The position numbers and the translations under genes are program-made. From positions 186,001-250,000 of the forward strand of contig NZ_CP054306.1 of the NCBI RefSeq assembly GCF_018282115.1: DNA of 64,000 nucleotides, written 5' to 3'. Positions 37,586 to 47,271 of the stretch are shown here, piece by piece. The stretch comes from Synechocystis sp. PCC 7338 (GTDB taxonomy: Bacteria > Cyanobacteriota > Cyanobacteriia > Cyanobacteriales > Microcystaceae). Positions within the stretch are counted from its first letter, which is position 1, and every line of letters starts with the position of its first letter. Under the pieces are notes generated by a model. That model ran no database searches. It was not told where the DNA came from and worked only from the letters and a program-made list of their open reading frames with translations.

Positions 37586-38260
37586 ATGTCAACTATGCTA
37601 AATACCCGCCAAGCAACCACTGCGGATATTCCATTTCTCGCCAGGATTGAATACGAGGCTTCCCTGCCACCGTTAAATCATTGCTTTTGGGAAGATTTAT
37701 TAGAAGGGACTGGTACCACGGCCTTGGACTTTATTGAGGCGGAACTGAAGGCCGATGCTTGCAATTGGGGCAATGTACCAGATTTTCTGATTTTGGAAGC
37801 TGAGGGCAAACCTGTTGCGGCGGCCGCCGGGTATGTACCGGAGACGGAGGACTACTGTCCATTGCGTCTATCCCAGCTAGAGGCGATCGCCAAGGAGCTG
37901 AACTGGACGAAGGAAAATTTAGCAGCTTTTCGTGGGCAGTATCTGGGGCTTTGGGGCGGAAATTTACGACCGTTTTTTCTCACCCCCCAGGCGACTTGGA
38001 TTATTGAAAATGTGGCCGTATTACCGGAGGCCCGGGGCCAGGGTTTGGGCAAAGCGTTACTGAGGGCTTTACTGGAAAAAGGGCGATCGCAGGGCCATGA
38101 ATTTGCCGGCATTATGGTGATCAATGGCAATGACAGGGCCCGTCATACCTATGAATCCGTGGGATTTAAGCCCTATCAAACCTTTTACCAGGATTATTTC
38201 TCGGAGCAATTCAAGATTGATTTTCCGGGCGTTACCAAGTTTGGCCTCCGTCTCAACTAG
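37586..38260 (+). CDS. GNAT family N-acetyltransferase
   Basis: A 224-residue protein with a GNAT acetyl-CoA-binding core near residues 145-185 (ENVAVLPEARGQGLGKALLRALL) and the following strand FAGIMVINGND. The first 120 residues contain a conserved-looking acidic part that may bind the substrate, which is unknown. The ATG at 37586 has AAGGGAG six bases upstream. It is divergent from the TetR gene and shares its operator region, so it is a likely target of that regulator. Confidence 0.85.
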   Translation: MSTMLNTRQATTADIPFLARIEYEASLPPLNHCFWEDLLEGTGTTALDFIEAELKADACNWGNVPDFLILEAEGKPVAAAAGYVPETEDYCPLRLSQLEAIAKELNWTKENLAAFRGQYLGLWGGNLRPFFLTPQATWIIENVAVLPEARGQGLGKALLRALLEKGRSQGHEFAGIMVINGNDRARHTYESVGFKPYQTFYQDYFSEQFKIDFPGVTKFGLRLN

Positions 38261-38380
38261 CAGGGAGAACTACGGAGAACTACCATGTTTGATAAGGGGT
38301 AAAACTGCCCGGCTTTAACTACTTGTAACGTGTGGTTGGACTATGATCGATTCACCCACATTTCTTTGATTGTGACCCCC

Positions 38381-39370
38381 ATGGAATTAACCCCCGAAAC
38401 CAAGGCCGCTGTGGTTACCCAAGGCTTGACTAAACGTTTCGATCGCCAGGGGGCGGTGACCAATGTGGATTTAACCATTGCGGAGGGGTCGGTGTATGGT
38501 CTGATTGGCCCCAACGGTGCTGGCAAAACCACCCTAATCCGTATGTTGGCCACGGCAGAGGAACCCACCAGAGGAGACATTTATTTGTTTGGCGATCGCC
38601 TGGTGGCAGGGGCAGACAATTTGCGGATCAAGCAATATTTGGGCTATCTGCCCGACGATTATCCCCTCTACGAAGACCTGAACGTTTGGGATTATCTGGA
38701 TTACTTTGCCCGGTTATACCATCTGAAAAATCCCAGCCGTCGCCACCGCATCCAGGAAGTGTTGGAGCTGGTGCAACTAACCAGTAAACGCCACAGCCGC
38801 ATCCATAGCCTTTCCCGGGGGATGAAGCAACGGTTGAGTTTGGCCCGCACCATTATCCATGAGCCCATTTTGCTCCTGCTGGATGAGCCGGTTTCTGGGC
38901 TAGACCCTCTAGCTCGGCAACAATTTCGTGACATTATTCGGGTGTTGCAGGCCGCGGGCATGACCATTCTGATTTCCTCCCATGTGCTCAGTGATCTGGC
39001 GGAACTCTGCACGGCGATCGGAGTGATGGAACTGGGGTGTTTGGTGGAAAGCACCACTTTGGCAGATTTGTATAATCGCCTGGGGCAACGCACTATCACC
39101 ATTACCGTGCTGGCGGGAGTAGAGCAATTGCAGTATTGCCTGCAGGATCAACCCGGTGTGGAGGATTGGCAGATAAACTATGATCAGGGAGATCAGCAAA
39201 ATTCCGCCCCAGGGATCCATTGCTCTGTGATTTTTTCTGGTTCCCCCGAAGACAGCGCCAGCCTACTCAGGAATTTGATCTATGCTGGTTGTCAAGTGAG
39301 CCAATTCCATTGTCAACAGGAGGATTTAGAAAGTATTTTCCTCAAATTAGGACATCAACAGGTTTCCTGA
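38381..39370 (+). CDS. ABC transporter ATP-binding protein
   Basis: A 329-residue ATPase of the ABC-2 exporter type. The Walker A is GPNGAGKTTLIRML, the signature is LSRGMKQRLSLARTI, the Walker B is ILLLLDEPVSGLDP, and the switch His is in ISSHVLSD. The C-terminal 100 residues form a small extra domain common in CcmA/NatA-like ATPases. The ATG at 38381 gives MELTPETK. The membrane partner is most likely the 585-residue protein encoded 320 bases downstream. The cargo is unknown. Confidence 0.9.
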   Translation: MELTPETKAAVVTQGLTKRFDRQGAVTNVDLTIAEGSVYGLIGPNGAGKTTLIRMLATAEEPTRGDIYLFGDRLVAGADNLRIKQYLGYLPDDYPLYEDLNVWDYLDYFARLYHLKNPSRRHRIQEVLELVQLTSKRHSRIHSLSRGMKQRLSLARTIIHEPILLLLDEPVSGLDPLARQQFRDIIRVLQAAGMTILISSHVLSDLAELCTAIGVMELGCLVESTTLADLYNRLGQRTITITVLAGVEQLQYCLQDQPGVEDWQINYDQGDQQNSAPGIHCSVIFSGSPEDSASLLRNLIYAGCQVSQFHCQQEDLESIFLKLGHQQVS

Positions 39371-39394
39371 CAGTAATAATCATCGTTCCGCCCT

Positions 39395-39446
39395 GGTTAG
39401 TGAAGATTATGTGGCTATTCTTCACTCAAACCACCGTTAATTTTTT
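39395..39446 (+). terminator. Possible terminator between ABC ATPase and permease genes
   Basis: An eight-base-pair stem (AGTGAAGA/TCTTCACT, extended by GGTT/AACC with a mismatch) with a 12-base loop is followed after a few bases by six T. The rest of 39371-39691 is AT-rich and shows no gene; a TTGACA at 39512 lacks a good -10. Confidence 0.4.
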
Positions 39447-39691
39447 CATCACTAATTTTTTTTCTGTCTAGTTTACTTACTTTCTAATTTAATATTTAAC
39501 CTGAGATTCATTTGACAGTTAAAAGCTTTCTCAGACTGGAATTATTGCTCTAATTAAGGAGCTAACTGAAATCACCAACCCCCAACCTTATCGGTATTCT
39601 GCTGAACGAATTGGGGGATGAATTAGGACTTAAATAGTGACTAATTAACTTTACTTCTTGCTTTGCCCTGCCCCACTTCGCCATCACTACC

Positions 39692-41449
39692 ATGATCAAT
39701 CTTTTCTCTACCTATGTCGATCGCCTGGGAGATTGGCATCCCCAACTGTACCGAGAACTCAAAAGCCGTTTTACTACTACAAAGGTGCGCTGGCTGTTGT
39801 TGGCAAGTTTTATTTGCCAGGGTATAGTGTTATTTTTTCGCACCGGAGAAATTCCCGTACTAGATCCACTCAGACCCGCCGGAGAGCAATTTAGTCGCTA
39901 CTGCATGGGCATCCCACCGGAGTGGGAATATAACCAAGGAATTTTTGTTTGCACCCAGGATCTATTGGGGCAACTATCGATCAATTGGCGGCTGTGGTGG
40001 TTGGATGGCTTTGCTTTTTTGAGCTTGGCCGGGCTAGTGCTATTGCTGGTGGTGGGGATTTATTTATTGGTGGCGGATTTACAAAAGGAATGCCAACGGG
40101 GCACGTTAAATTTTATTCGCCTTAGTCCCCAGTCCGAGGGTAGTTTTATCTGGGGCAAAATCCTCGGAGTGCCCAGTTTGTTGTATGGATTTTTGCTCAC
40201 CCTGTTGCCTCTCCATATGATTGCCGCTGGGGGGGCGGGTGTTTCTTTGTTTCTGCTGGCAGGTTACTACGTTGTAGTGCTGGTGGGGGCCAGCTTCTTT
40301 TTCCACATTGCCCTCTGGATTGGTTTAAGCAGTAATGCAAAAAGTTATTCTCTTTCTAAAAGTGCGGCGATCGCCGGCTTATGTGCGGTGGGGACGCTAA
40401 TTGGCACGGTCGTGATCATGCAAGACAATGATTGGGAGCCATTTTTCCTCTCTTGGTTATCTCTGTTTTACCCCGGTAAAGCTCTAATTTATTTAGTCCG
40501 CTCCACTTTTTTGTCCATACCCACCGTTGGTTACCTCGGCCCCAATGAACTGGATCAATTGCGCTGGTATGGCTGGGATTTATTCCGGTCGGCTCCCCTG
40601 GGCATGGGATTTATGGTGGCGAATTTTGCAGTGGGAACCTATTGGATAGCCCAAGTATTACGCCGTCGCTTCCGCCGTCCCCTCAGTACGGCCTGGAGCA
40701 AGCCCCAAAGCTTAGGGGTAACCCTGTCCCTGGTGGCGATCGCCAATGGCTTTTTACTCCAAAGCTATGACAAAAGCGACTATCTCGATTTTCTCTTATT
40801 GAACCTGGGTAGCTGGCAATTGACCCTTTGTTGCTTCTTTTTGGGGTTGACCCTGGCCCTATGCCCCCAAATTAACTATTTACGGGATTGGAGTCGTTAT
40901 CGTCACGAAGCCCCCCGACATTACCGCACCTGGAGCTGGCAAAATCTGGTATCTGACCATAGTCCTCCCCAAGGGGTGATCGCCATTAATCTTTGCCTCA
41001 CCGCCCTTTTAACGTTGCCCATGGTGTTATTGTTGCCCTGGCTTGCTCCAGCACCGGTCGGGGTGACCATTCCCCTGGGGAGCATAGTGGTGGCCTTGGC
41101 CATGGGTCTGTTGTGGAATTTTACCTTCGCTTCCCTCATCCAGTGGAGTCTGCTAAGAATGCGTTTTTCCCGTCTGCTGGTGTTGATTTTATCGGTGGTG
41201 GTGATGGTAGTTCTCCCCCTGGCGATCGCCATTGGCGCGGGCATTAAGGAAAGCGTCGTTATGTGGTTTAGTCCCCTGCCTTCCATTGCCCTGGTGGAAG
41301 GAATTAACGTTCAAACGCCCCTCTTTTTCCTCACAGTCCTCAGCCAAACAGTGGTGATTGTGGCCAGCACCTGGCAGTTTAATCGCTACGTCCAACGTCT
41401 CGGGCGATCGGAAAGCCAGCAATATTTTGCCCCGGTTCAGCCGGAGTGA
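39692..41449 (+). CDS. ABC-type permease / multi-span membrane protein
   Basis: A 585-residue inner-membrane protein with about twelve hydrophobic segments in two groups (residues about 115-285 and 350-575). The N-terminal soluble part ends near WLLLASFICQG. Features such as VADLQKECQRGTLNFIRLSPQ resemble ABC-2 permeases, in which a cytoplasmic coupling segment follows the first helices. It is the probable partner of the ATPase just upstream. The cargo is not evident. Confidence 0.75.
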   Translation: MINLFSTYVDRLGDWHPQLYRELKSRFTTTKVRWLLLASFICQGIVLFFRTGEIPVLDPLRPAGEQFSRYCMGIPPEWEYNQGIFVCTQDLLGQLSINWRLWWLDGFAFLSLAGLVLLLVVGIYLLVADLQKECQRGTLNFIRLSPQSEGSFIWGKILGVPSLLYGFLLTLLPLHMIAAGGAGVSLFLLAGYYVVVLVGASFFFHIALWIGLSSNAKSYSLSKSAAIAGLCAVGTLIGTVVIMQDNDWEPFFLSWLSLFYPGKALIYLVRSTFLSIPTVGYLGPNELDQLRWYGWDLFRSAPLGMGFMVANFAVGTYWIAQVLRRRFRRPLSTAWSKPQSLGVTLSLVAIANGFLLQSYDKSDYLDFLLLNLGSWQLTLCCFFLGLTLALCPQINYLRDWSRYRHEAPRHYRTWSWQNLVSDHSPPQGVIAINLCLTALLTLPMVLLLPWLAPAPVGVTIPLGSIVVALAMGLLWNFTFASLIQWSLLRMRFSRLLVLILSVVVMVVLPLAIAIGAGIKESVVMWFSPLPSIALVEGINVQTPLFFLTVLSQTVVIVASTWQFNRYVQRLGRSESQQYFAPVQPE

Positions 41450-41500
41450 GAAAGGGCAAAAGTCCATAGCTAATCAACTACAACGCGACCTGCCATCACC

Positions 41501-42235
41501 ATGACCACGCCTCTCGATAAAAAATCAACCATTGCAGACATCCGCTCCCGTTTTGATAAAGATGTGGCGCGTTTTTCTTCCCTTGAAACTGGCCAGGCAA
41601 CAACCATTGACGCTCCCCTCGCCATGGCCCTAATTACCGAGGCGGCCATCTCCTGTACTAAAAATATCCGCCATGTACTAGATATTGGTTGTGGTGCTGG
41701 CAACAATACAATTCGACTGCGTCAATCCACCAATCAGGATTTCAATGTTGATTTACTTGATCTAAGCGCCCCCATGCTGATCAAAGCGGCGGAACGTATC
41801 CAACAATTAAACGGAGGTGCAGTGCGTACCCTACAGGGGGATTTTCGCTTAGTAAGCCTGCCAAATTCGACCTATGATGTGATTATTGCAGCGGCAGTGT
41901 TGCACCATTTAAGGGATGACGAAGACTGGTTACAAGCTTTTCAGAAAATTTACGATTTACTTGCCCCCGGTGGTAGCGTGTGGATTACCGATTTAGTTTT
42001 CCATGAGCAACCAGCCGTCCAAGCAATGATGTGGGATCAATACGGTGACTATTTGGTCTCCCTTGGTGGTGCGGAGTATCGGGAGAAGGTGTTCAGCTAC
42101 ATTGACCGTGAAGATTCCCCCCGACCTGTCACCTATCAAATTGATTTACTCCGTTCCGTTGGCTTTGACACGGTGGATATTCTCCATAAAAACTCTTGCT
42201 TTGCTGCATTTGGGGCGGTGAAGTGTGGACAGTAA
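41501..42235 (+). CDS. Class I SAM-dependent methyltransferase
   Basis: A 244-residue methyltransferase. Motif I is HVLDIGCGAGNNTIRLRQ, motif II is NVDLLDLSAPMLIKAAERI, and the later motifs are IIAAAVLHHLRDDEDW and LAPGGSVWITDLVF. The order and spacing match the Methyltransf_12/25 group (tRNA- or metabolite-directed). The C-terminal part (YREKVFSYIDREDSPRPVTY) may recognise the substrate. It starts about 50 bases after the permease and may belong to the same transcript. Confidence 0.82.
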   Translation: MTTPLDKKSTIADIRSRFDKDVARFSSLETGQATTIDAPLAMALITEAAISCTKNIRHVLDIGCGAGNNTIRLRQSTNQDFNVDLLDLSAPMLIKAAERIQQLNGGAVRTLQGDFRLVSLPNSTYDVIIAAAVLHHLRDDEDWLQAFQKIYDLLAPGGSVWITDLVFHEQPAVQAMMWDQYGDYLVSLGGAEYREKVFSYIDREDSPRPVTYQIDLLRSVGFDTVDILHKNSCFAAFGAVKCGQ

Positions 42236-42414
42236 AGTGTTTAAAACTAAGGATAAAACTTTATCTTTTCTTTTCTTAATGTTAGTTAGCTAAAATTTAT
42301 TAAATTTCATCTTGATTGATTTAATATTGCCTGGAAAATATGCCTGTTAATCTAGACCCGATAGCATGGAAAAGGGGAAATTTTTGGTCAACAAAAACAT
42401 CATCAAACAATACT

Positions 42415-42449
42415 GTCCCGCACTGGAGCTAACTGTCCATCAGCGGGAC
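42415..42449 (+). other. Strong hairpin ahead of the MscS pair
   Basis: GTCCCGC and GCGGGAC pair perfectly, and TGGA/TCCA continue the stem around an eight-base loop. No T-run follows, so it is not a standard terminator. It lies about 120 bases before the MscS start and could be a leader structure. The rest of 42236-42571 shows no gene. Confidence 0.45.
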
Positions 42450-42571
42450 TCGAATTAACCAAAATTAAAATTCTGATCAGCTACATTCTCTGCCAAAATT
42501 GCTCCCAGGGGCAATGAGATTGATGGAAAATGTCATACACCAATTCCCTTAATAACTCCTGAAGAAAAAAT

Positions 42572-44302
42572 ATGTTGTTCTATCACAGGCTAAAGAACTG
42601 GTTGCGGAATGGTTTAATTATTTTTCTGCTCAACCTAGTTATGGTGGTGGCGACGGCATATTTGGTTTATCCCCAAACCGTTAACCCAACGGGAAGTAAG
42701 CCCACAGGGGCGCCGGTGATTTTAGGGGACGACACTCTATTTTATATTCAGGCGAGAATTGCCTCCTTCTCCCCAGAATTTCGGGCCCAGGTGGTTTCCA
42801 ATCGTATAGCTAGCCTGGCTAAAGATACCGAAGTTAACCTGGACACGCTCAAAATTGTCGACAATGAAGCGGCGGCAACGGTTGATATTTTAACAGGAGA
42901 CGAAACCCTAGTGACGATCACCGATGTGGATGCGGTGGCGGCGGGACAATCCCGTCAAGAGCTTGCGAACCAATATTTACAGATCATCAAAGAATCAATT
43001 ACTGACTTTAGGTCTTCTTATAGCATCCATAGTTTGGTGCGGGGAGTAGTTTATACACTAATTGCCACAATTGTCCTAGTTGCTAGCTTAATTGGTATCA
43101 CCAAATCGGTGCCTATTATTTATCGTCAATTGAGACGTTGGCGGGGTACCCGTATTCCGGCGTTAAGACTATTTGACACCCAAATTTTATCTGCCCATCG
43201 GGTAGTTGATCTAATTTCAGAAATTATTAAAATTGTCCGCCTTACTCTCTTACTAGGGCTGCTTTATCTTTACATTAATCTAGTTTTGAGCTTCTTCCCC
43301 TGGACTAAAGGCGTCGCTCGGATACTATTTGACTATGCCAACACAGCAGTTAATACCATCTGGTCTGGATTATTAAACTATCTTCCCAATTTATTTTTTC
43401 TGGTTATTATTTGGCTGTTAACTTTTTACTCTTTGAAAGTAATTCGCTTTTTGTTCACCGAAATTGAGCGAGATAATATCAGGTTTCAAGGATTTTACCG
43501 AGAATGGGCTAAACCTACCTATAAGCTAGTCCAATTTCTGGTCTTGGCATTTGCGGCCACGGTGGCTTTTCCCTATTTACCTGGCTCCCAAACTCCTGCT
43601 TTCCAGGGAATTTCTATTTTTTTGGGATTACTAATTTCCCTTGGTTCTTCATCGGTAATTGCCAATATTTTTGCTGGTATTATGTTAACCTACACCAGGG
43701 CTTTTTCCGTCGGCGATCGGGTAAAAATCACTGATACCATCGGGGATGTGGTGGAAAAAACATTATTTGTTACCCGTATTCGTACCATTAAAAATGTGGT
43801 GATTACCATTCCCAACTCGGCCGTTTTAGGTAGCCATGTAATCAACTACAGTGCCGCGGCTAGTGATCCGGGAGCGCTACCTTTAATTCTGCACACCACC
43901 ATCACCCTAGGCTACGATGTGCCCTGGCGCAAGGTTCATGCCGTAATGATCGAAGCGGCTTTAGCAACAGATAAAATCCTAGAAAATCCTGCACCTTTTG
44001 TGTTGCAAACCAGTTTGGATGATTTTTACATTGCCTATGAATTAAATGCGTATACCCACGATCCAGGCATCATGGCGAAAATTTATTCAGAACTCCATCA
44101 AAATCTTCAAGATAAGTGTAACGAAGCTGATATTGAAATTCTTTCGCCCCATTACCGTGCTGTGCGAGATGGTAACCAGACTACCATTCCTGCCGATTAT
44201 CTACCGTCGGATTATGAAGCACCCGCATTTAGACTTTCATCCCTCAATGCCCCGTCTACACAGGATAATGGAGTAAATACATCAAAATCTGACCAGGCCT
44301 AG
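42572..44302 (+). CDS. MscS family mechanosensitive channel
   Basis: A 576-residue membrane protein. A signal/anchor helix (NGLIIFLLNLVMVVATAYLVY) precedes a periplasmic domain (residues about 35-165) and four to five helices. The pore helix and beta domain follow (GISIFLGLLISLGSSSVIANI, then GDRVKITDTIGDVVEKTLFVT). The C-terminal 60 residues are polar and probably disordered. It is followed by a second, shorter MscS gene after 62 bases, so the two are likely co-expressed and may form mixed channels or act at different thresholds. Confidence 0.88.
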   Translation: MLFYHRLKNWLRNGLIIFLLNLVMVVATAYLVYPQTVNPTGSKPTGAPVILGDDTLFYIQARIASFSPEFRAQVVSNRIASLAKDTEVNLDTLKIVDNEAAATVDILTGDETLVTITDVDAVAAGQSRQELANQYLQIIKESITDFRSSYSIHSLVRGVVYTLIATIVLVASLIGITKSVPIIYRQLRRWRGTRIPALRLFDTQILSAHRVVDLISEIIKIVRLTLLLGLLYLYINLVLSFFPWTKGVARILFDYANTAVNTIWSGLLNYLPNLFFLVIIWLLTFYSLKVIRFLFTEIERDNIRFQGFYREWAKPTYKLVQFLVLAFAATVAFPYLPGSQTPAFQGISIFLGLLISLGSSSVIANIFAGIMLTYTRAFSVGDRVKITDTIGDVVEKTLFVTRIRTIKNVVITIPNSAVLGSHVINYSAAASDPGALPLILHTTITLGYDVPWRKVHAVMIEAALATDKILENPAPFVLQTSLDDFYIAYELNAYTHDPGIMAKIYSELHQNLQDKCNEADIEILSPHYRAVRDGNQTTIPADYLPSDYEAPAFRLSSLNAPSTQDNGVNTSKSDQA

Positions 44303-44364
44303 GGCGAAGCATTTTATCTCGGGCAACAGTCGACAAAGCAAAATTATGCATTGGGCATTAACCT

Positions 44365-45288
44365 ATGGAAAAGTTAATCAATATAATTCAAAGCTGGCTC
44401 AGTGATCCCAACGTCGTCAAGTTAATTGAAGTTGCCATTGGTATTTTAATTGTCTCCATTGTTTTTAAGATGGCGGCCCAGGGTTTATCCAGTCAAGTTC
44501 AAGATGGGGATTTACGTTACCGTATCCGCAAAATTCTGGCTTTTATTAGTTATGGATTCATTGCTCTCCTAATTGTGACTATTTTTAATGAAAACCTCAG
44601 ACAGTTAACCGTTATTTTTGGTGTGGTGGGGGCAGGGATTGCCTTTGCCCTGCAGGAAGTGATTGCCAGTTTTGCCGGTTGGACGGCTATTTCCTTTGGA
44701 GAATTTTATAAGACCGGCGATCGGGTTCAGTTAGGGGGCATTATGGGGGATGTGATTGATATTAATCCCTTAAGAACGACGCTGATGGAATGTGGTGATT
44801 GGGTTAAAGCAGATCTCTACAATGGGCGTATTGTCAGAATTGCCAATAGTTTTGTCTTTAAGGAACCAGTTTTTAATTATTCAGGGGATTTCCCTTTTAT
44901 TTGGGATGAAATTGTTGTTCCGGTAAGGCATGGTGGCGATCATCGACTGGCCAGAAACATTTTGCAACGGGTAGTTGAAGAAGTGACGGGCAGCTACATT
45001 GAACCAGCTAAAGCCGAGTGGAGTCGCATGATCCATAAATATCTAATTGAAGATGCCCAAATTGAACCATTTGTGACTTTGATTGCCAACGATAATTGGT
45101 TAGAGTTTACCGTCAGATACGTCGTGGATTATAAAAAACGTCGGGCAACAAAAGATCGACTTTTCACTCAGATTTTAGAAGAAATTGATGGTACTAATCG
45201 ACGAGTTGAGTTGGCATCCACAACGGTGGAACTTATCTCTACCCCTGGTTTACATGTAAGCCTGGAGTCAGGTAATGGTGCTAATTAG
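44365..45288 (+). CDS. Small MscS family channel
   Basis: A 307-residue channel close in size to E. coli MscS. It has three hydrophobic segments. The third is the glycine/alanine-rich pore helix (IFGVVGAGIAFALQEVIASFAG), leading into the beta domain (FYKTGDRVQLGGIMGDVIDINPLRTTLME) and a C-terminal cage domain. It lacks the periplasmic domain of the upstream paralogue. The IS701-like element begins about 80 bases after the stop. Confidence 0.87.
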   Translation: MEKLINIIQSWLSDPNVVKLIEVAIGILIVSIVFKMAAQGLSSQVQDGDLRYRIRKILAFISYGFIALLIVTIFNENLRQLTVIFGVVGAGIAFALQEVIASFAGWTAISFGEFYKTGDRVQLGGIMGDVIDINPLRTTLMECGDWVKADLYNGRIVRIANSFVFKEPVFNYSGDFPFIWDEIVVPVRHGGDHRLARNILQRVVEEVTGSYIEPAKAEWSRMIHKYLIEDAQIEPFVTLIANDNWLEFTVRYVVDYKKRRATKDRLFTQILEEIDGTNRRVELASTTVELISTPGLHVSLESGNGAN

Positions 45289-45369
45289 GCGATCTTACAA
45301 CAATCTTTAAACAAACTTTATTTATCTCAAAGGGCTTATTAATTATAGCTACTTGAAATAAATTTAAGA

Positions 45370-46761
45370 TAGCTCTCTTCCGTCATTCTAGGCAGACGAA
45401 TAACAAAAATCATCCCATAAATTTACCAGATATTGTAATTTGTCAAGCTTATTAACCCTGTTAAAAAGCTTAGTCAATTCTCTCAAAAGATGGGCAACTG
45501 GGAATACTCTCACCCATTTTGTAATAAGACTTACTGCATTAAGTACGCAGGTGACAAGCCTAAGATTATTTAGCCACGTCTTCCAGCCTTTTTCTCCCTT
45601 CCATTGCTCATGCTTTTGATGAGATTTTGTATGGAATTAACTGTCGGATTAAAATCCTCATCATAAAGGCAAATCATACAATATGCACACATTACTAATT
45701 CCCCCCATTTTTGGATTTGTTTATAATGAGTCATCCTAAAATCCGCCCATCCTAATTCACTTTTGCATTGCTTAAATCCATATTCTATCCATACTCTTAC
45801 TCCATATATTCTGCCGACTTCTTTATATTTAATGCTTGGTATTCGAGTCATTACGAACCACCCTTCTTTTTCCTCCTCTTTCTCTTTTTCTGTTTTAATT
45901 TCCCAATATCTTACTTCTCCTTTTTTATCATAAACTATTTCTCTTATATGCCTATCTTCCTGTTTTCCATCCCATCTTATGTGATCAAACTTTCTCCACT
46001 TATTTGCCCTTACTTTAACTTCTGAAGGAAGCCATACCCCATGATTACTGCGGATTACCACTGCATATTTTATTTTTAATTCCTCTATAGCACTGACAAA
46101 ATTGCTATGACTTTCTCCATATAAACTATCTGATACTACTCTTTTTATTTTAAAGCGACTTTCTTTTAGTTTTTTTATTATTTCTACTGCTAATTCTGGT
46201 TTCGTTTTATACTTATCTCCCTCTTTTAATCTTTCTTTTGGTTTAAACACTTTTGACTCTAGAGGAAACGTTACCCCATCACAATAACCATAGGCATTTA
46301 CTGACACTATACCGTTTTCTATTTTTCCTAAATTTCCAATGTATTGTCTTTTTACATAATCTGTTGTTTTTCCTTTTTTGAGATCTCCCGTTTCATCTAT
46401 TATTACTATTATTTCTCTTCCTTCTAAAACTTCTAAGATGACATTTAACCTTCTTTTTTTTAATTCTTTTGATTCCCAAGGAAAATCTGTTATGAAATGC
46501 AGTAGTCCTTGTTCATTTTCAAATCCTAATGATGATGCTATTGCCGGTAAACTTTTTCTTTTTATATCACTTAATATTCCCACAATGATATATTTAAATG
46601 ACTCATAAGCCCTCACTTCTGGAAAGATATCTTTATACGGTTCACTGTATGTATCTACACACTGTACTGTCTTTTTTGCCTCTCTTGTCCTTGTCATACT
46701 CCCTCCGGGCTTTTCAGCCTTTTATCTCCATTCTAATTCACCGACTTTGATGGAAGAGGGA
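45370..46761. mobile_element. IS701-like insertion sequence
   Basis: An element of about 1.39 kb with imperfect terminal repeats: TAGCTCTCTTCCGTCA at the left end and TGATGGAAGAGGGATA at the right. It encodes one transposase on the minus strand. It is AT-rich compared with its surroundings and I saw no HIP1 site in it, which fits recent arrival. The right end is directly joined by an IS630 element. I could not identify a target duplication. Confidence 0.75.
45570..46697 (-). CDS. IS701-family (DDE) transposase
   Basis: A 375-residue transposase. The first catalytic Asp is in IVIIDETGDLKKG, the second is probably in RVVSDSLYGES, and the C-terminal Glu lies in IYGVRVWIEYGFKQCKSELGW, matching the IS4/IS701 pattern Y-x2-R/V-x-E-x6-K-x2-LG. 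The gene is intact. GGAGG lies four bases before the ATG at 46697. The codon use is strongly AT-biased. Confidence 0.85.
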   Translation of the reverse strand: MTRTREAKKTVQCVDTYSEPYKDIFPEVRAYESFKYIIVGILSDIKRKSLPAIASSLGFENEQGLLHFITDFPWESKELKKRRLNVILEVLEGREIIVIIDETGDLKKGKTTDYVKRQYIGNLGKIENGIVSVNAYGYCDGVTFPLESKVFKPKERLKEGDKYKTKPELAVEIIKKLKESRFKIKRVVSDSLYGESHSNFVSAIEELKIKYAVVIRSNHGVWLPSEVKVRANKWRKFDHIRWDGKQEDRHIREIVYDKKGEVRYWEIKTEKEKEEEKEGWFVMTRIPSIKYKEVGRIYGVRVWIEYGFKQCKSELGWADFRMTHYKQIQKWGELVMCAYCMICLYDEDFNPTVNSIQNLIKSMSNGREKKAGRRG

Positions 46762-46781
46762 TATAGCAAAGGACGAGATAG

Positions 46782-47231
46782 TTAGGACAGTTCTCTCAAC
46801 GCTATATCCAATGCAGAAATCAGCGATTCTCCATTACTAACAAGTTGGGAAACATAACGTTTTAGTCTCGCCCAGAACTTCTCAATTTTGTTCAAGTCTG
46901 GTGAATATGGTGGTAAAAATATAACCTCACACCCAGCTTTTGCTACCAATGCCTTTATTCTTTCTTTCGGATGAAAGCTTGCATTATCCATGATTAGTAT
47001 CTGACCTGGTATTAACTCTGGTAATAACATTTCTTCTATCCACGTGCATACTACTTGAGCGTTACAGTATCCTTCAAATATCATTGGAGCTATTGTTGTT
47101 CCATTCCACCAACAACTTATTATGCTGACTCTCTTGGTTCTATGTCCTAATTTGCTCGCCTTTAATCTCTCTGATTTATGACAGTACCCATAGGGGTAGT
47201 CTAGAGTGTCATCTAGACCGGCTTGATCCAT
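46782..47231 (-). CDS. IS630 transposase, catalytic part (frame B)
   Basis: The DDE domain of the transposase. The catalytic residues are Asp in YMDQAGLDD, Asp in ILIMDNASFHP and Glu in YSPDLNKIEKFWARLKRY. The listed start is only the first ATG of this frame. The frame actually stays open upstream to the A-run at 47318-47326, where it meets frame A. All three acidic residues are intact, so the product could be active if the frames are joined. Confidence 0.8.
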   Translation of the reverse strand: MDQAGLDDTLDYPYGYCHKSERLKASKLGHRTKRVSIISCWWNGTTIAPMIFEGYCNAQVVCTWIEEMLLPELIPGQILIMDNASFHPKERIKALVAKAGCEVIFLPPYSPDLNKIEKFWARLKRYVSQLVSNGESLISALDIALRELS

Positions 47232-47271
47232 ATAAATCAGTTTTTCTGCCGCATATTGCTTGATTTCATCT

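Noticed and set aside
42252-42275. Terminator (GATAAA/TTTATC plus T-rich tail) after the methyltransferase
   Set aside because: The stem is AT-only with almost no loop, too weak to support.
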